Shown here piece after piece: positions 54,133-63,368 of a stretch of DNA of 64,000 nucleotides. The notes under the pieces were generated by a model. The model searched no databases, was not told the origin of the DNA, and saw nothing but the letters and a program-made list of their open reading frames with translations. A program made the translations under genes and the position numbers. Source of the DNA: Betaproteobacteria bacterium (lineage in GTDB: Bacteria > Pseudomonadota > Gammaproteobacteria > Burkholderiales > Casimicrobiaceae); assembly GCA_013298695.1 (NCBI GenBank), contig JAAFIS010000006.1, positions 124,001 through 188,000 on the forward strand. The letters run 5' to 3'. Numbering within the stretch: the first letter of the stretch is position 1; the number at the start of each line of letters is the position of its first letter.

Positions 54133-57093
54133 TCACAAGTAACGAGACATCACAGCACGCCCTTTGGCATACACGCCGAACGCGGCTTGCGCGCTTTGAT
54201 AGCCAAGCTCACGATAGGACTCGAACTGGGTTTCGCTAAACCACTGATCTGCGGTGGTTTGCTGCGGAAAGCTGCCACTTTTCTGTTGAAATTCGCCCAG
54301 CGCCACGCCGCTGCGCGCAGTGAGTGTTGGCTTAATGATGATCAGTTTGCCTTGACGAATGTGATTGTTTTCGTGACTGGGGTCGTCGCGATAAGCAATA
54401 TCGGCGACGACGAAATGCGCCGTGCTGCGTCCGTTTGCATCGGGTTTAAGGGGTGCAAGATTAACGTCGATTGTGTGACCCAGATCGATTTGCGCGAGTC
54501 GAATCAAGTGCGCGACGTCGGCAAATTCGTAGCGCGGATCGGCACCGCAATCACTCATCACAATCAACGGTAAACGGCGTTTAATCAGTTCGTACGCAGC
54601 AGTGTTTTCAAAGTGACCGCCATCGCTCAAGTAAACGAACGATGAGTCGCTTCTGATGATTCCGAAAAGTTCGCGCAGTAAATGCAGCAAGCCGAACGCT
54701 GGTGATTCGAACAACCATGAATTTTGGCCGTTGCGCGGGTTGCCGAACCACGCGCCTAGTCGCACGTTAAATACTGTGAGCAACAGCGCCATCGCAGGCG
54801 AGCTGTGATAGCCCATTGCCGGGCTAGCCGCCGCGCCAGAGGTTGCCATTGCAAGTCCAAGTGAAGCGCCCCGATTCCACCTTCGGCGTTGTTGCAAGAA
54901 ACGCCGCTCGTAGAGCGCGAAAAGTCGAGTGCGGCGATACCAGCTCTTTCCGCCAGTTGCGCCCTCTGCGTAGCCCGCAAACAGCGCCGAGAACGTGAAG
55001 TTAGCCGATTTTCGCTCCTGCGTTCGAAGCTCGCCACCGCTGCCTCGATTGATCGCGGCGTTGATCAAATGCAGCGGTCGTTGGGTGCTGGTATCACTGC
55101 CGCTCCCCTTGCGCAACGCGGACAACGGCAAATCATCCGCGTAGGACAGCGTTGTGAAAAGATTGGTACGGCGTGGTTCATGATGTCCGTTTGCGCGTTG
55201 CGACGCACCCAGATAGCAGCGCGTCAACCGATTGCGGTAGAACATTTGAAACGAAAACAAATTGATGTCTATTCGCCAGGCTAGCAACAATACGAACAAC
55301 AACACGGTCGCTGCCGCCGCAAGGTGTTGCCGCCACGGATACGCCATCACCGCGAGCGGCAAAGTGAGCGCGCGATTAATTCCGGTGCACGGTGACACGG
55401 GCATTGCAGCCGCTGCCGATGTGATCGAACCCGCAGGCGCGGGCACTGGCGCGCAGTAGCGCTCGATCGAATTCGTAGCGTTGCGCGGAGGCGTTTCGTA
55501 TTTGCCGTCAACTATTGCTGCGGTGCTGATCGCGATGGCCACGAGGAGGCCAAAGACAAATACATACGGGGTCAGCATCAGTAGTTTTTCAAGTCGCGGG
55601 CGTTTCGGGACTTCACTTCCGGTTGCGGCGCTACGACCGAGCAGGATACCGACTAGCGTTTGTATCGTCCAGGCGGCCACGGCAGAGCCCGCGAGCCACG
55701 ACGCGATGCCAGAGGCTTGCCACCAGACCCACAAGCCTGGGCCAACCGCGACGATCAACGAGACGATGGTTAGCGCGACCGCATACACATACAACATGCC
55801 ACCCAGTCTGCCTAGCCATTCGCGATCAGATTCGCTCATTGCGCGACTGGCCATTCCGATCTGTAGCGCGATACTTAAGGAAAACACCGCGACGACAATG
55901 AACATGCCAACCGAGAGGTGAAAAGCACCTTGAATATGTCGCACCAACAGATCGGCGTAGCTCGCGATGCTGACTTCATTGATGAGCCACGCACGCAGGC
56001 CGTCGTCGCTCAAAAATACGGCGAGCATTCCTCGTGAGAATGAGTCGGCATACAGGTAGAGCAAGTATCCGGCGAGCGCACCAGCGGATGTCGTCGCGAG
56101 TAAAAAAGAGAGCGCGTTTTTGAAGCTAGGTATTGAGCGGAGAATTTCATCGAAGTACGCTCGCAGCGTTCGCTCTTTGCGGTGTCGATGCGCTCGATCA
56201 AGCAGGCGGACAGCGCCACTGGCTATCCACATCAACGTATTGAGAAGTGCGAACCCTGCAATCCAAGTGCGAAGCAAGAAGGTGCCTCTACATTCGTCAT
56301 TCGCTGAGACTCCCGCCACGGCGCAAGCGCTGCTAATCTGTTCGGCGTACGACTGCAAAGCGATGCTTGCCAACCACGCGGATACAAAAATTGGCACCAC
56401 CGCACCTAAGGGCACCCACCAGCGAGCTCGAGCGCGCTCCGGCAAACTTTGTCGATCAACATTCATGCCGATGGTGACGCTCACGACCGCAAGCAGGGCA
56501 CCCGCGACAGCGGCAAGGCTGCCGTGTGCGACGTTTCGTAGCGAGCCGGCAACGGCGTAGATTGTGTGCAGCAGCAGCACCGAGGCCACAGCTAATCCGA
56601 TCAGGATCGTCAAATTAAGGAGCAGATTGCGCAAATAAATCGCAATTGACGTCCAGGTGTCAATCGACAACGCACCGAGTTTCGGTGTCAAGTAATTACT
56701 GTACTGACGCAAGAACTGAACTTCTTCCGCGTCGTCACGCACTGAGCGCGCGAGCACGTCTTCAGCCATTGCGAGTTTTTGCGCGTAACTCGGCGAGTCG
56801 CTTTCGCGGTCTTGCTGAGAGTCGCGCCGACTTCGATGGATCAACGCAGTGAGCCAGCTGCCAATATAGCCACCGCCAGACACCGTCGACAAGTAATCGA
56901 AGCGCTTGAGCAAGCGAAGCTCTGCCAGCGCTTGCAACACGCCAAGGTTAAACGTCGCGCTGCGAATGCCCCCGCCTGAGAACGCGAGGCCAATCAATGG
57001 TTTGTCGCGGTCTCGCGGTTCGCGCGCGAGGCGAATTGCCGCAGCTTCGTCGCGAAAGACTTGCTGCTCGTCGATGGGTTGACTGCGTTTCAT
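54133..57093 (-). CDS. membrane patatin-like phospholipase
   Basis: 986 residues. The patatin core is split: oxyanion loop GLAFSGGGIRSATFN (residues 35-49) and the nucleophile Ser72 in STVSGGGYIGS are at the N-terminus, and the catalytic Asp824 in YLSDGGHFEN is far down the chain. In between are about ten hydrophobic helices (roughly residues 150-610) and a basic region. The enzyme is thus built into the membrane. Lipid acyl hydrolysis is expected; substrate unknown. Single gene. Ends 40 bases from the YkgJ gene in convergent order. Confidence 0.85.
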   Translation of the reverse strand: MKRSQPIDEQQVFRDEAAAIRLAREPRDRDKPLIGLAFSGGGIRSATFNLGVLQALAELRLLKRFDYLSTVSGGGYIGSWLTALIHRSRRDSQQDRESDSPSYAQKLAMAEDVLARSVRDDAEEVQFLRQYSNYLTPKLGALSIDTWTSIAIYLRNLLLNLTILIGLAVASVLLLHTIYAVAGSLRNVAHGSLAAVAGALLAVVSVTIGMNVDRQSLPERARARWWVPLGAVVPIFVSAWLASIALQSYAEQISSACAVAGVSANDECRGTFLLRTWIAGFALLNTLMWIASGAVRLLDRAHRHRKERTLRAYFDEILRSIPSFKNALSFLLATTSAGALAGYLLYLYADSFSRGMLAVFLSDDGLRAWLINEVSIASYADLLVRHIQGAFHLSVGMFIVVAVFSLSIALQIGMASRAMSESDREWLGRLGGMLYVYAVALTIVSLIVAVGPGLWVWWQASGIASWLAGSAVAAWTIQTLVGILLGRSAATGSEVPKRPRLEKLLMLTPYVFVFGLLVAIAISTAAIVDGKYETPPRNATNSIERYCAPVPAPAGSITSAAAAMPVSPCTGINRALTLPLAVMAYPWRQHLAAAATVLLFVLLLAWRIDINLFSFQMFYRNRLTRCYLGASQRANGHHEPRRTNLFTTLSYADDLPLSALRKGSGSDTSTQRPLHLINAAINRGSGGELRTQERKSANFTFSALFAGYAEGATGGKSWYRRTRLFALYERRFLQQRRRWNRGASLGLAMATSGAAASPAMGYHSSPAMALLLTVFNVRLGAWFGNPRNGQNSWLFESPAFGLLHLLRELFGIIRSDSSFVYLSDGGHFENTAAYELIKRRLPLIVMSDCGADPRYEFADVAHLIRLAQIDLGHTIDVNLAPLKPDANGRSTAHFVVADIAYRDDPSHENNHIRQGKLIIIKPTLTARSGVALGEFQQKSGSFPQQTTADQWFSETQFESYRELGYQSAQAAFGVYAKGRAVMSRYL

Positions 57094-57496
57094 GCGGCAC
57101 CTCTGAGCAGCAAGTGTGAGGGCAACAGTGAGTGCGCGTCAACCGATCGTCACGCCCGTGTGCGGTCATGAACCACTGTTCTAATTCCTAGGAGCAACTT
57201 CAGGTGACCAGGACTATACACAATATCTATATAAACCTTATTTTTACGGGGTTGCATCTTGTTTTTATAATATTTCAATAGTTAAGACAAACAACTTGCT
57301 TGCCCAATAAAATTTGCGTTATAGGTATACTTTTGTTAGCGATATCTGTTATCTCAAATCTTGCTGTTCGCCCCGGGAAGTTTGCAAAGCGCCTTGCTAC
57401 ACGCAGCTACAAACGCCCCTAGCAACATGCGACACTTGCGTTTTGCGCAACAGCGCGAAATTCCGCCTACCCTCTTCACACAGCTCCAATTTCCGC
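57094..57496. other. 403-base AT-rich intergenic region
   Basis: Between the divergent patatin and fbp genes. It is much AT-richer than the window (poly-T stretches near 57240-57270, and TATAGGTATAC near 57320) and should hold both promoters. No repeat, RNA gene or CDS recognised. The fbp frame is open upstream from 57314, but homology starts only at 57497. Confidence 0.5.
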
Positions 57497-58504
57497 ATGC
57501 GCCGCACGACTCTCACGCAATTTCTCGTCGAACAACAACGCTCAGCACGAGCGATCAAACCCGAGCTTCGCCTGTTGATAGAAGTCGTCGGGCGGGCATG
57601 TAAAGCCATCGCGGTAAACGTTGGCAAGGGCGCGCTGGCGAACATGCTCGGCAGCGCGGGCACTGAGAATGTGCAAGGCGAGGTACAGAAAAAACTCGAC
57701 GTCATCTCCAATGAAATTTTGATGGAAGCCAACGAGTGGGGCGGCCATCTTGCGGGCATGGCCAGTGAGGAAATGGAGACGATTCACGAAATTCCGAATC
57801 GCTACCCAAAGGGCGAATATCTACTTTTGTTTGATCCGCTCGATGGTTCTTCAAACATTGATGTGAACGTATCGATTGGTACGATTTTTTCAGTGCTCAA
57901 ATCAGGTGACGAGCTCGGTCAAGTCACTGAGAAATCGTTTCTTCTGCCCGGCACGTCGCAAGTCGCAGCCGGCTACGCGGTGTACGGGCCGACCACTCTA
58001 CTGGTGCTTACGGTCGGCACGGGCGTGTATTGCTTCACGCTGGATCGCGAAATGGGCTCCTGGGTGCTCACGCAATCAAACATGAAAATTCCCCACGACA
58101 CACAAGAATTCGCTATCAACATGAGCAACATGCGGCACTGGGAGTCGCCGGTTCGCAAATACGTCGATGAATTACTGCTGGGTGAAACCGGGCCACGTGA
58201 AAAAAACTTCAACATGCGTTGGGTGGCGTCAATGGTCGCCGACGTGCATCGCATTCTGACTCGCGGTGGAATCTTTATGTATCCACGCGACGCACGTACG
58301 CCGGATGTGCCCGGAAAGCTTCGATTGATGTATGAGGCGAATCCGATGAGTTTCATTGTTGAACAGGCGGGCGGTGCGGCCACCAACGGGCATGAACGTA
58401 TTCTCGAAGTGCGTCCGCATAAACTGCATGAGCGCATCAGCGTGATCCTAGGCAGCAAGAACGAAGTAGAGCGCGTGACTTCATATCACCGCGCAGCGCT
58501 GTAA
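57497..58504 (+). CDS. fbp: fructose-1,6-bisphosphatase, class I
   Basis: 335 residues from the ATG at 57497, where the family homology begins ([13 protein letters not shown]). The metal and active site motif is [20 protein letters not shown], with [16 protein letters not shown] later. It removes the 1-phosphate from fructose-1,6-bisphosphate in gluconeogenesis. Single gene. Confidence 0.97.
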   Translation: MRRTTLTQFLVEQQRSARAIKPELRLLIEVVGRACKAIAVNVGKGALANMLGSAGTENVQGEVQKKLDVISNEILMEANEWGGHLAGMASEEMETIHEIPNRYPKGEYLLLFDPLDGSSNIDVNVSIGTIFSVLKSGDELGQVTEKSFLLPGTSQVAAGYAVYGPTTLLVLTVGTGVYCFTLDREMGSWVLTQSNMKIPHDTQEFAINMSNMRHWESPVRKYVDELLLGETGPREKNFNMRWVASMVADVHRILTRGGIFMYPRDARTPDVPGKLRLMYEANPMSFIVEQAGGAATNGHERILEVRPHKLHERISVILGSKNEVERVTSYHRAAL

Positions 58505-58558
58505 CGGGCGGCGAGTATTCTTTTGTGCGTCATTCGCAGGTGACCAAATCAACGTCTT

Positions 58559-59314
58559 ATGAGTAACCGACGCACGGATTCAAACGGTCGCGACATCCCG
58601 TTTCTCGTATCGCACGACCGCGCGACGAATGCGGCGATCGGCTCGCTCACCGGAATCACACGAGAAGACATTGAGCAAGACGCATCCCGCAGAGCGCTCG
58701 CGGCAAAGGGCGACGAAGCAGGCTTGTGGACTGATGCGCAATTGCGCGATTCACTCGACGCTACGCTGCGAAATTGGAACGGCGAAGACGACGTTTACGT
58801 GTTTGGCTACGGCTCACTGGTTTGGAACCCGTGCATGCAACACCACGGTCGCATCGCGGGCACGGTGCGCGGATTTCATCGCCGATTTTGCATGTGGAGC
58901 CACATCTATCGCGGCACCGCGGAGCTTCCTGGACTCGTACTCGCACTCGACCGAGGCGGCGCGGTGCGCGGCATGCTCTATCGGCTTGCAGCTGAACGCG
59001 CGCGCCACGAGCTCGAATTGCTTTGGCGTCGCGAAATGATAGGCGGCAGCTACGTGCCGAAGTGGCTTCGAGCGCAAACCGAGGACGGCGAAGTTCCTGC
59101 GATTGGCTTCGTGATTAATCATCGTTCAGATCAGTACGCAGGGAAACTCTCCGACGAGCGCGTTGTTGAAATACTCGCTCACGCTCGAGGGCGCTACGGT
59201 ACTGGTGCCGACTATTTGGTGCAAACCGCCGAGGCGCTTCGAGCTGCCGGTTTGGGCGACGCCTACCTCGACCATTTATGCAGACTGCTTTCTGCGAACA
59301 GATTTAGTGCGTAA
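58559..59314 (+). CDS. ChaC-type gamma-glutamylcyclotransferase
   Basis: 251 residues. The fold motif VYVFGYGSLVWNP is at about residue 80, after an unusual N-terminal extension, and the conserved MWSHIYRGTAELPGLVLAL and RGMLYRL follow. ChaC breaks glutathione to 5-oxoproline and Cys-Gly. Expected to be cytosolic. The gene follows fbp by 55 bases but the products have no obvious link. Confidence 0.9.
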   Translation: MSNRRTDSNGRDIPFLVSHDRATNAAIGSLTGITREDIEQDASRRALAAKGDEAGLWTDAQLRDSLDATLRNWNGEDDVYVFGYGSLVWNPCMQHHGRIAGTVRGFHRRFCMWSHIYRGTAELPGLVLALDRGGAVRGMLYRLAAERARHELELLWRREMIGGSYVPKWLRAQTEDGEVPAIGFVINHRSDQYAGKLSDERVVEILAHARGRYGTGADYLVQTAEALRAAGLGDAYLDHLCRLLSANRFSA

Positions 59315-59412
59315 GCGCATCAGTTAAGAAGAATCTCAATAGCATTCTCACCGGTGCTATGGTAGCTTTCGCGCTCAGTTTCGGCACGTCAAAAATTAGA
59401 GGAGTGTGCATC

Positions 59413-59955
59413 ATGAGTTTGCTTAATTCAGTACTTGGCGCTGTGCTTTCAAAGGGCATGGGCGGTGGCGGTGGTCAACAAGATATCGTGAGTAGCGTGC
59501 TGGGCGGGCTGCTACAGCAAGGCGGTGGCGCGGGCGGCTTGCTCGATGCGTTTCGTAAAGCCGGTTTCGGTCAACATGCCGATTCGTGGCAGGGCACGGG
59601 ACAGAACATGCCGATTGACGGCGCTGACATTATGAAAGTGCTCGGCGGGATGATCGGCGGCGGCGCAGCGGCACCCCAGCAAGGTGGTGGCGGTTTGGGC
59701 GGCATGCTCGGTGGTTTGCTCGGCGGCGGTGCAGCGCAGCAAGCGCAAGGCGCGGCAGGTGCGATGGGCGGCATGGGCGGATTGGAGCAAATCCTCGCAC
59801 AAACAGGGATGAGCCAAGATCAGCTCGGCGGCTTGCTCTCAAAAGCACTGCCCGACGTGTTGAGCGGCATGACACCGAACGGGCAGGTTGAAAATCACTC
59901 CGATGACATGATGCAAAACGTACTCGGTAGCATTCTCGGTAAGCTCGGTAAATAA
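59413..59955 (+). CDS. YidB-like (DUF937) glycine-rich protein
   Basis: 180 residues from the ATG at 59413 with AGAGGAG upstream; an earlier in-frame start exists. MSLLNSVLGAVLSKGMGGG and LLDAFRKAGFGQHADSWQG are the YidB signatures; a Gly/Gln/Ala-rich linker (about residues 80-120) separates a second helical part (QILAQTGMSQDQLGGLLSKA). Function unknown. A terminator follows the gene. Confidence 0.85.
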   Translation: MSLLNSVLGAVLSKGMGGGGGQQDIVSSVLGGLLQQGGGAGGLLDAFRKAGFGQHADSWQGTGQNMPIDGADIMKVLGGMIGGGAAAPQQGGGGLGGMLGGLLGGGAAQQAQGAAGAMGGMGGLEQILAQTGMSQDQLGGLLSKALPDVLSGMTPNGQVENHSDDMMQNVLGSILGKLGK

Positions 59956-59981
59956 ACTGCGTAAGCGCGCACCGTAAAATC

Positions 59982-60013
59982 AAAAGGCGACTCCGGTCGC
60001 CTTTTATTTTTTC
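59982..60013 (+). terminator. rho-independent terminator
   Basis: AAAAGGCGA-CTCCGG-TCGCCTTTT forms a stem followed by ATTTTTTCT, 27 bases after the YidB stop. It separates that gene from uppP. Confidence 0.9.
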
Positions 60014-60024
60014 TGGGGCTGGGT

Positions 60025-60861
60025 TTGAATTTATTTGACGCAACGATTCTTGGCATCGTCGAAGGCATTACCGAATTTCTGCCAATTTCTTCGACCGGAC
60101 ATCTGATCGTTGCCGCATCCTTGCTAGGGGTACATGCTGAAGCGAAAGTGAAAACGTTCGAAATCGCGATTCAAATCGGCGCGATTTTCGCGGTCATTTG
60201 GGCGTATCGCGTTCGCTTCAACGGAGCGATCAAAGGTGTAACTCGCGTTGATAACGCACAGCGACTGTTTATTAATCTATTCGTCGCGTTCCTACCGATC
60301 GCGATATTGGGTTTGCTCTTTTCGAAGCAGATCAAGTTCTATCTGTTCAACGCGTACGGCGTCGCCGCCGCTTCGATCATTGGTGCGCTGGTTATTTTCT
60401 GGGTTGAGCGACCTTCGCGCCGGGTGGACCGCGCGGTGGACGCTCGTGTGCGCGACGTCGACAATATGACCACACTGGATGCGCTCAAAGTGGGCTTTGC
60501 GCAATGCTTCGGTTTGATCCCCGGAATGTCACGCTCGGGCTCGGCGCTCATCGGTGGCATGTTATTCGGACTATCGCGAAACGTTGCCACTGAGTTTTCG
60601 TTTTTTCTAGGCGTCCCGACGCTTGCAGCGGCAAGCCTTTATTCGCTTTGGAAAGATCGCGGGTTGTTGTCGATCAACGACGTCCCGCACTTCGCAATCG
60701 GGCTCATAGTTTCATTTGTTGTCGCGCTTGTGGTAATTCGATGGTTGATTCGATTTGTCGCGACAAACACGCTGGTTGTGTTTGCGTGGTATCGCGTCGC
60801 GTTTGGCGCGTTCATACTTGCGAGTGGATATTTTGGTTGGATCAACTGGTCGCCCGCGTAA
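60025..60861 (+). CDS. uppP: undecaprenyl-diphosphatase
   Basis: 278 residues, start TTG at 60025 (no ATG fits). About eight helices. The two active-site motifs are IVEGITEFLPISSTGH and CFGLIPGMSRSGSALIGG. It recycles undecaprenyl pyrophosphate, the lipid carrier for cell-wall synthesis. Length normal. The TTG start suggests low translation; the ribosome site (GGGG about 10 bases upstream) is plausible. Confidence 0.95.
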   Translation: MNLFDATILGIVEGITEFLPISSTGHLIVAASLLGVHAEAKVKTFEIAIQIGAIFAVIWAYRVRFNGAIKGVTRVDNAQRLFINLFVAFLPIAILGLLFSKQIKFYLFNAYGVAAASIIGALVIFWVERPSRRVDRAVDARVRDVDNMTTLDALKVGFAQCFGLIPGMSRSGSALIGGMLFGLSRNVATEFSFFLGVPTLAAASLYSLWKDRGLLSINDVPHFAIGLIVSFVVALVVIRWLIRFVATNTLVVFAWYRVAFGAFILASGYFGWINWSPA

Positions 60862-60868
60862 TCGCTAT

Positions 60869-60951
60869 GTAGGCGCGGGCTTGACCGCGCTTCGGCGTGA
60901 TGGAGTTATGGCGCTTCGACGCTAGGTGTGCGCGGTCAAGCCCGCGCCCAC
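60869..60951. repeat. REP-like palindrome (GCGGGCTTGACCGCG type)
   Basis: Arms GTAGGCGCGGGCTTGACCGC and its complement enclose about 40 bases, between the convergent uppP and chrA genes. A half copy is at 28005-28027. It may also end transcripts from both sides. Confidence 0.85.
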
Positions 60952-60983
60952 AACTCCGCGCGTTCGCTATAAAAATCTGCGGT

Positions 60984-62324
60984 TCAAGCTCCCGCAAATT
61001 TCGCAACGACGCCAATCACCGCACACACCGCAATCGTTTCAATCACGCCGCGCTTGAACTTTACAAGCGCAATAAGCGCTACAGTCGCGAGTACTACAGC
61101 AAACACATCGAGGCGTTCGTTCATGCCTTTTGGCCAAAACGTGTGTTGCGCGAAGAACACCGCGAGTGAAGCGATCACGCCGACCACTGCCGCCGTAATT
61201 CCGGTGAGCGGCGTTTGCAGTTTGAGCGATTGGCGCGTGCTCTCAATGAACGGTGCGCCTGCAAAAATCATCATGAAGCTCGGCAAGAACGTATAGAACG
61301 TAACGACACTTGCTGCAAGCAATCCGCTCGCGAGTGCGGAACTTGCGACCGCCTCTTTCACGCCGCCAAGGTAGCCGACGAACGTCAAAATCAAAATGAG
61401 CGGCCCGGGCGTTGTTTCGCCGAGCGCGAGTCCGTCCATCATTTGTGCGGTGGTGAGCCATTGAAATTTTTCAACGCTCGCTTGCGTCACGTAAGGCAAC
61501 ACGGCGTACGCACCGCCGAATGTGACAAGCGCCGCTTGCGAGAAAAATTGCGCCATATTTTTGAGCGCATCGTTCGGCAGTGCGAGATACACGAGCAGCG
61601 CAACCGCAAGGAATACAGCGATTAATGCGAGGGAACGCGGCAGCGAAAACTTCGCGTGCGCTGGCGTTGGCGTGTCATCGTCGATCATCGCCTTGGCATG
61701 CTCGCTCGTTTTCGCGCTTGGGTGTCCGCCCGCAATCCAATCGGGATGTAATTTGCCAACGACCCAACCCGCAACCGCTGCACCGAGGACCACCCACGGA
61801 AAACCAATTTTCAACACCGCCACCGCGATGAATGCAGCGACTGCAATCACCCACCACAGCGCATGATGAAGTGATTTGCTCGCTATGCGATACACCGCGA
61901 AGGCGACGATGGCGACAACCGCGGGCTTGATGCCCCACAATATCGATTGCATGAAAGTCGAGTTTCCAAACGTGACATACACCCACGCTAGCGCCATCAT
62001 CAGGAGCGCGCCGGGCAACACGAAGAGCGCGCCCGCAATGAAGCCGCCGATTTTTTTGTGCATCAACCAACCGATGTAGGTGGCAAGTTGCTGCGCTTCG
62101 GGGCCAGGCAGCAGCATGCAATAGTTAAGCGCATGCAAAAAGCGTTTCTCTGAAATCCAGCGGCGGCGCTCCACGAGCTCTTGTCGCATGATCGCGATTT
62201 GTCCTGCGGGGCCACCAAAGGAAATCAATCCAAGTTTGAACCAAAAACGCGTCGCATCGCCCAATAATATTGGGCGATCACCAATTTTTTCTATATTTTC
62301 GATATGATCAATTTTATCAATCAT
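60984..62324 (-). CDS. chrA: chromate transporter ChrA (long form)
   Basis: 446 residues, two CHR domains in tandem, about twelve helices. KLGLISFGGPAGQIAIM (first CHR) and VTFGGAYAVLPYV (second) are the paired FGG motifs; the PGP in CMLLPGPEAQQLATYIG and in LGETTPGPLIL are conserved. It exports chromate. Its start overlaps the chrB-like stop by 4 bases. The N-terminal residues (DRPILLGDA) come from a perfect GGGCGAT palindrome (62256-62278). Confidence 0.95.
   Translation of the reverse strand: MIDKIDHIENIEKIGDRPILLGDATRFWFKLGLISFGGPAGQIAIMRQELVERRRWISEKRFLHALNYCMLLPGPEAQQLATYIGWLMHKKIGGFIAGALFVLPGALLMMALAWVYVTFGNSTFMQSILWGIKPAVVAIVAFAVYRIASKSLHHALWWVIAVAAFIAVAVLKIGFPWVVLGAAVAGWVVGKLHPDWIAGGHPSAKTSEHAKAMIDDDTPTPAHAKFSLPRSLALIAVFLAVALLVYLALPNDALKNMAQFFSQAALVTFGGAYAVLPYVTQASVEKFQWLTTAQMMDGLALGETTPGPLILILTFVGYLGGVKEAVASSALASGLLAASVVTFYTFLPSFMMIFAGAPFIESTRQSLKLQTPLTGITAAVVGVIASLAVFFAQHTFWPKGMNERLDVFAVVLATVALIALVKFKRGVIETIAVCAVIGVVAKFAGA
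62256..62278. repeat. perfect palindrome with ATCGCCCAAT arms inside chrA
   Basis: Arms of 11 bases around one central base, inside the coding sequence for chrA residues about 16-23. A second copy of the element (TTGCCCAA-n-TTGGGCGA, 62324-62344) lies 46 bases away at the end of the chrB-like gene. Confidence 0.85.
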
Positions 62325-63169
62325 TGCCCAATATCCTTGGGCGACCAGTTATGGCGTTCGACACTTTTATTTTCCACAGAAATCGCCCATTCGTAGAGCA
62401 CATCATAGACGGGCATCATCGCGTCGAGCATCGCGTGATCGTCAGCAATCATGCGCGAATAGCCGAGCGAAATCGCGAGTAATCCCGCAGCGTGCGGCGA
62501 TTGTTCGAGCGTGTCGGTATCCGCAGCGCGTACGATGTTTGCAATGCGATTGAGCGCTGGCGAATCGATCTCAAACGCCTTTATGAACGCATCGAATGAA
62601 CAACGCGCCTCATCATGTTCGAGCGGTGCGCCCGGAATGTCATACGCCACCGCATTGTTCGCTGTCGCGATCGCAAACACGTCCGCTTTCGGCACATAGA
62701 AAAACTGCGCGCGCGGATCGATGAAGCGACGGATCAACCACGGGCAGGCAATGCGATCAATCTTCGGACGTTCGCGCGTAACCCAACGCGACACACGCTC
62801 GCCATCAACGCCGAGATCCGGGCGTTTTTTAACGAGCGGCAAACCCGCTGCTTGCCAATCGCGCAAACCGCCTTCGAGATACGCTGCGTTAATGTTGGCG
62901 TTCTCACTCGCGAGTAAACCTGCGCCGTTGATGCCGACCTCTGCGCCCTTCACACAGTAGGCGACCGCGCGCGTGGCCTGCGCGAGCTCTGCAGGTTTCG
63001 GCGCACCGGACACATAGTCCCAGCGAATCGCGCCGGGCAACAAGTAATCGCTTTCGGCAAAGGCTTCGGCTTTACGAACGTCAACGAGCAGCGGCGCAGC
63101 GCGCGTGCCCACGGTTGCAGCGAGTGCGGCAGGAGAAATAGAAGCAACAGGAGAAGTAACGGTGTCCAT
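62321..63169 (-). CDS. chrB: rhodanese-ChrB fusion, chromate resistance regulator/sensor
   Basis: 282 residues. Residues about 15-115 are a rhodanese domain with Cys in AVAYCVKGAEVG; residues about 130-275 are the ChrB C-terminal domain (KIDRIACPWLIRRFIDPRAQ, then FVPKADVFAIA). ChrB proteins sense chromate or control chrA. Here the N-terminal regulatory half of classical ChrB is replaced by rhodanese. Translationally coupled with chrA. Confidence 0.85.
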   Translation of the reverse strand: MDTVTSPVASISPAALAATVGTRAAPLLVDVRKAEAFAESDYLLPGAIRWDYVSGAPKPAELAQATRAVAYCVKGAEVGINGAGLLASENANINAAYLEGGLRDWQAAGLPLVKKRPDLGVDGERVSRWVTRERPKIDRIACPWLIRRFIDPRAQFFYVPKADVFAIATANNAVAYDIPGAPLEHDEARCSFDAFIKAFEIDSPALNRIANIVRAADTDTLEQSPHAAGLLAISLGYSRMIADDHAMLDAMMPVYDVLYEWAISVENKSVERHNWSPKDIGQ

Positions 63170-63291
63170 AGGAACCTTTCAAATGAAAGTGTTGCAGATT
63201 GGACGAGACACCGTCAGAACGACACGGGCGTTGCCGCATCGTTAGTGGGTTCTGCTAACGACCCACGAGTGGATCATACATTAACTAATTT

Positions 63292-63362
63292 GCAGGAGCG
63301 GCTCTGCCGCGAAAAAACGTTTGCTTCTATGTAACGATTGATCGCGGGAGAGCCGCCCCCAC
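63292..63362. repeat. REP-like palindrome (GAGCGGCTCTGCCGCG type)
   Basis: Imperfect inverted repeat of the same kind as at 11325-11393, between chrB and the EamA gene. Just before it a short inverted repeat GTGGGT / ACCCAC (63244-63265) was also seen. Confidence 0.8.
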
Positions 63363-63368
63363 AACAGG

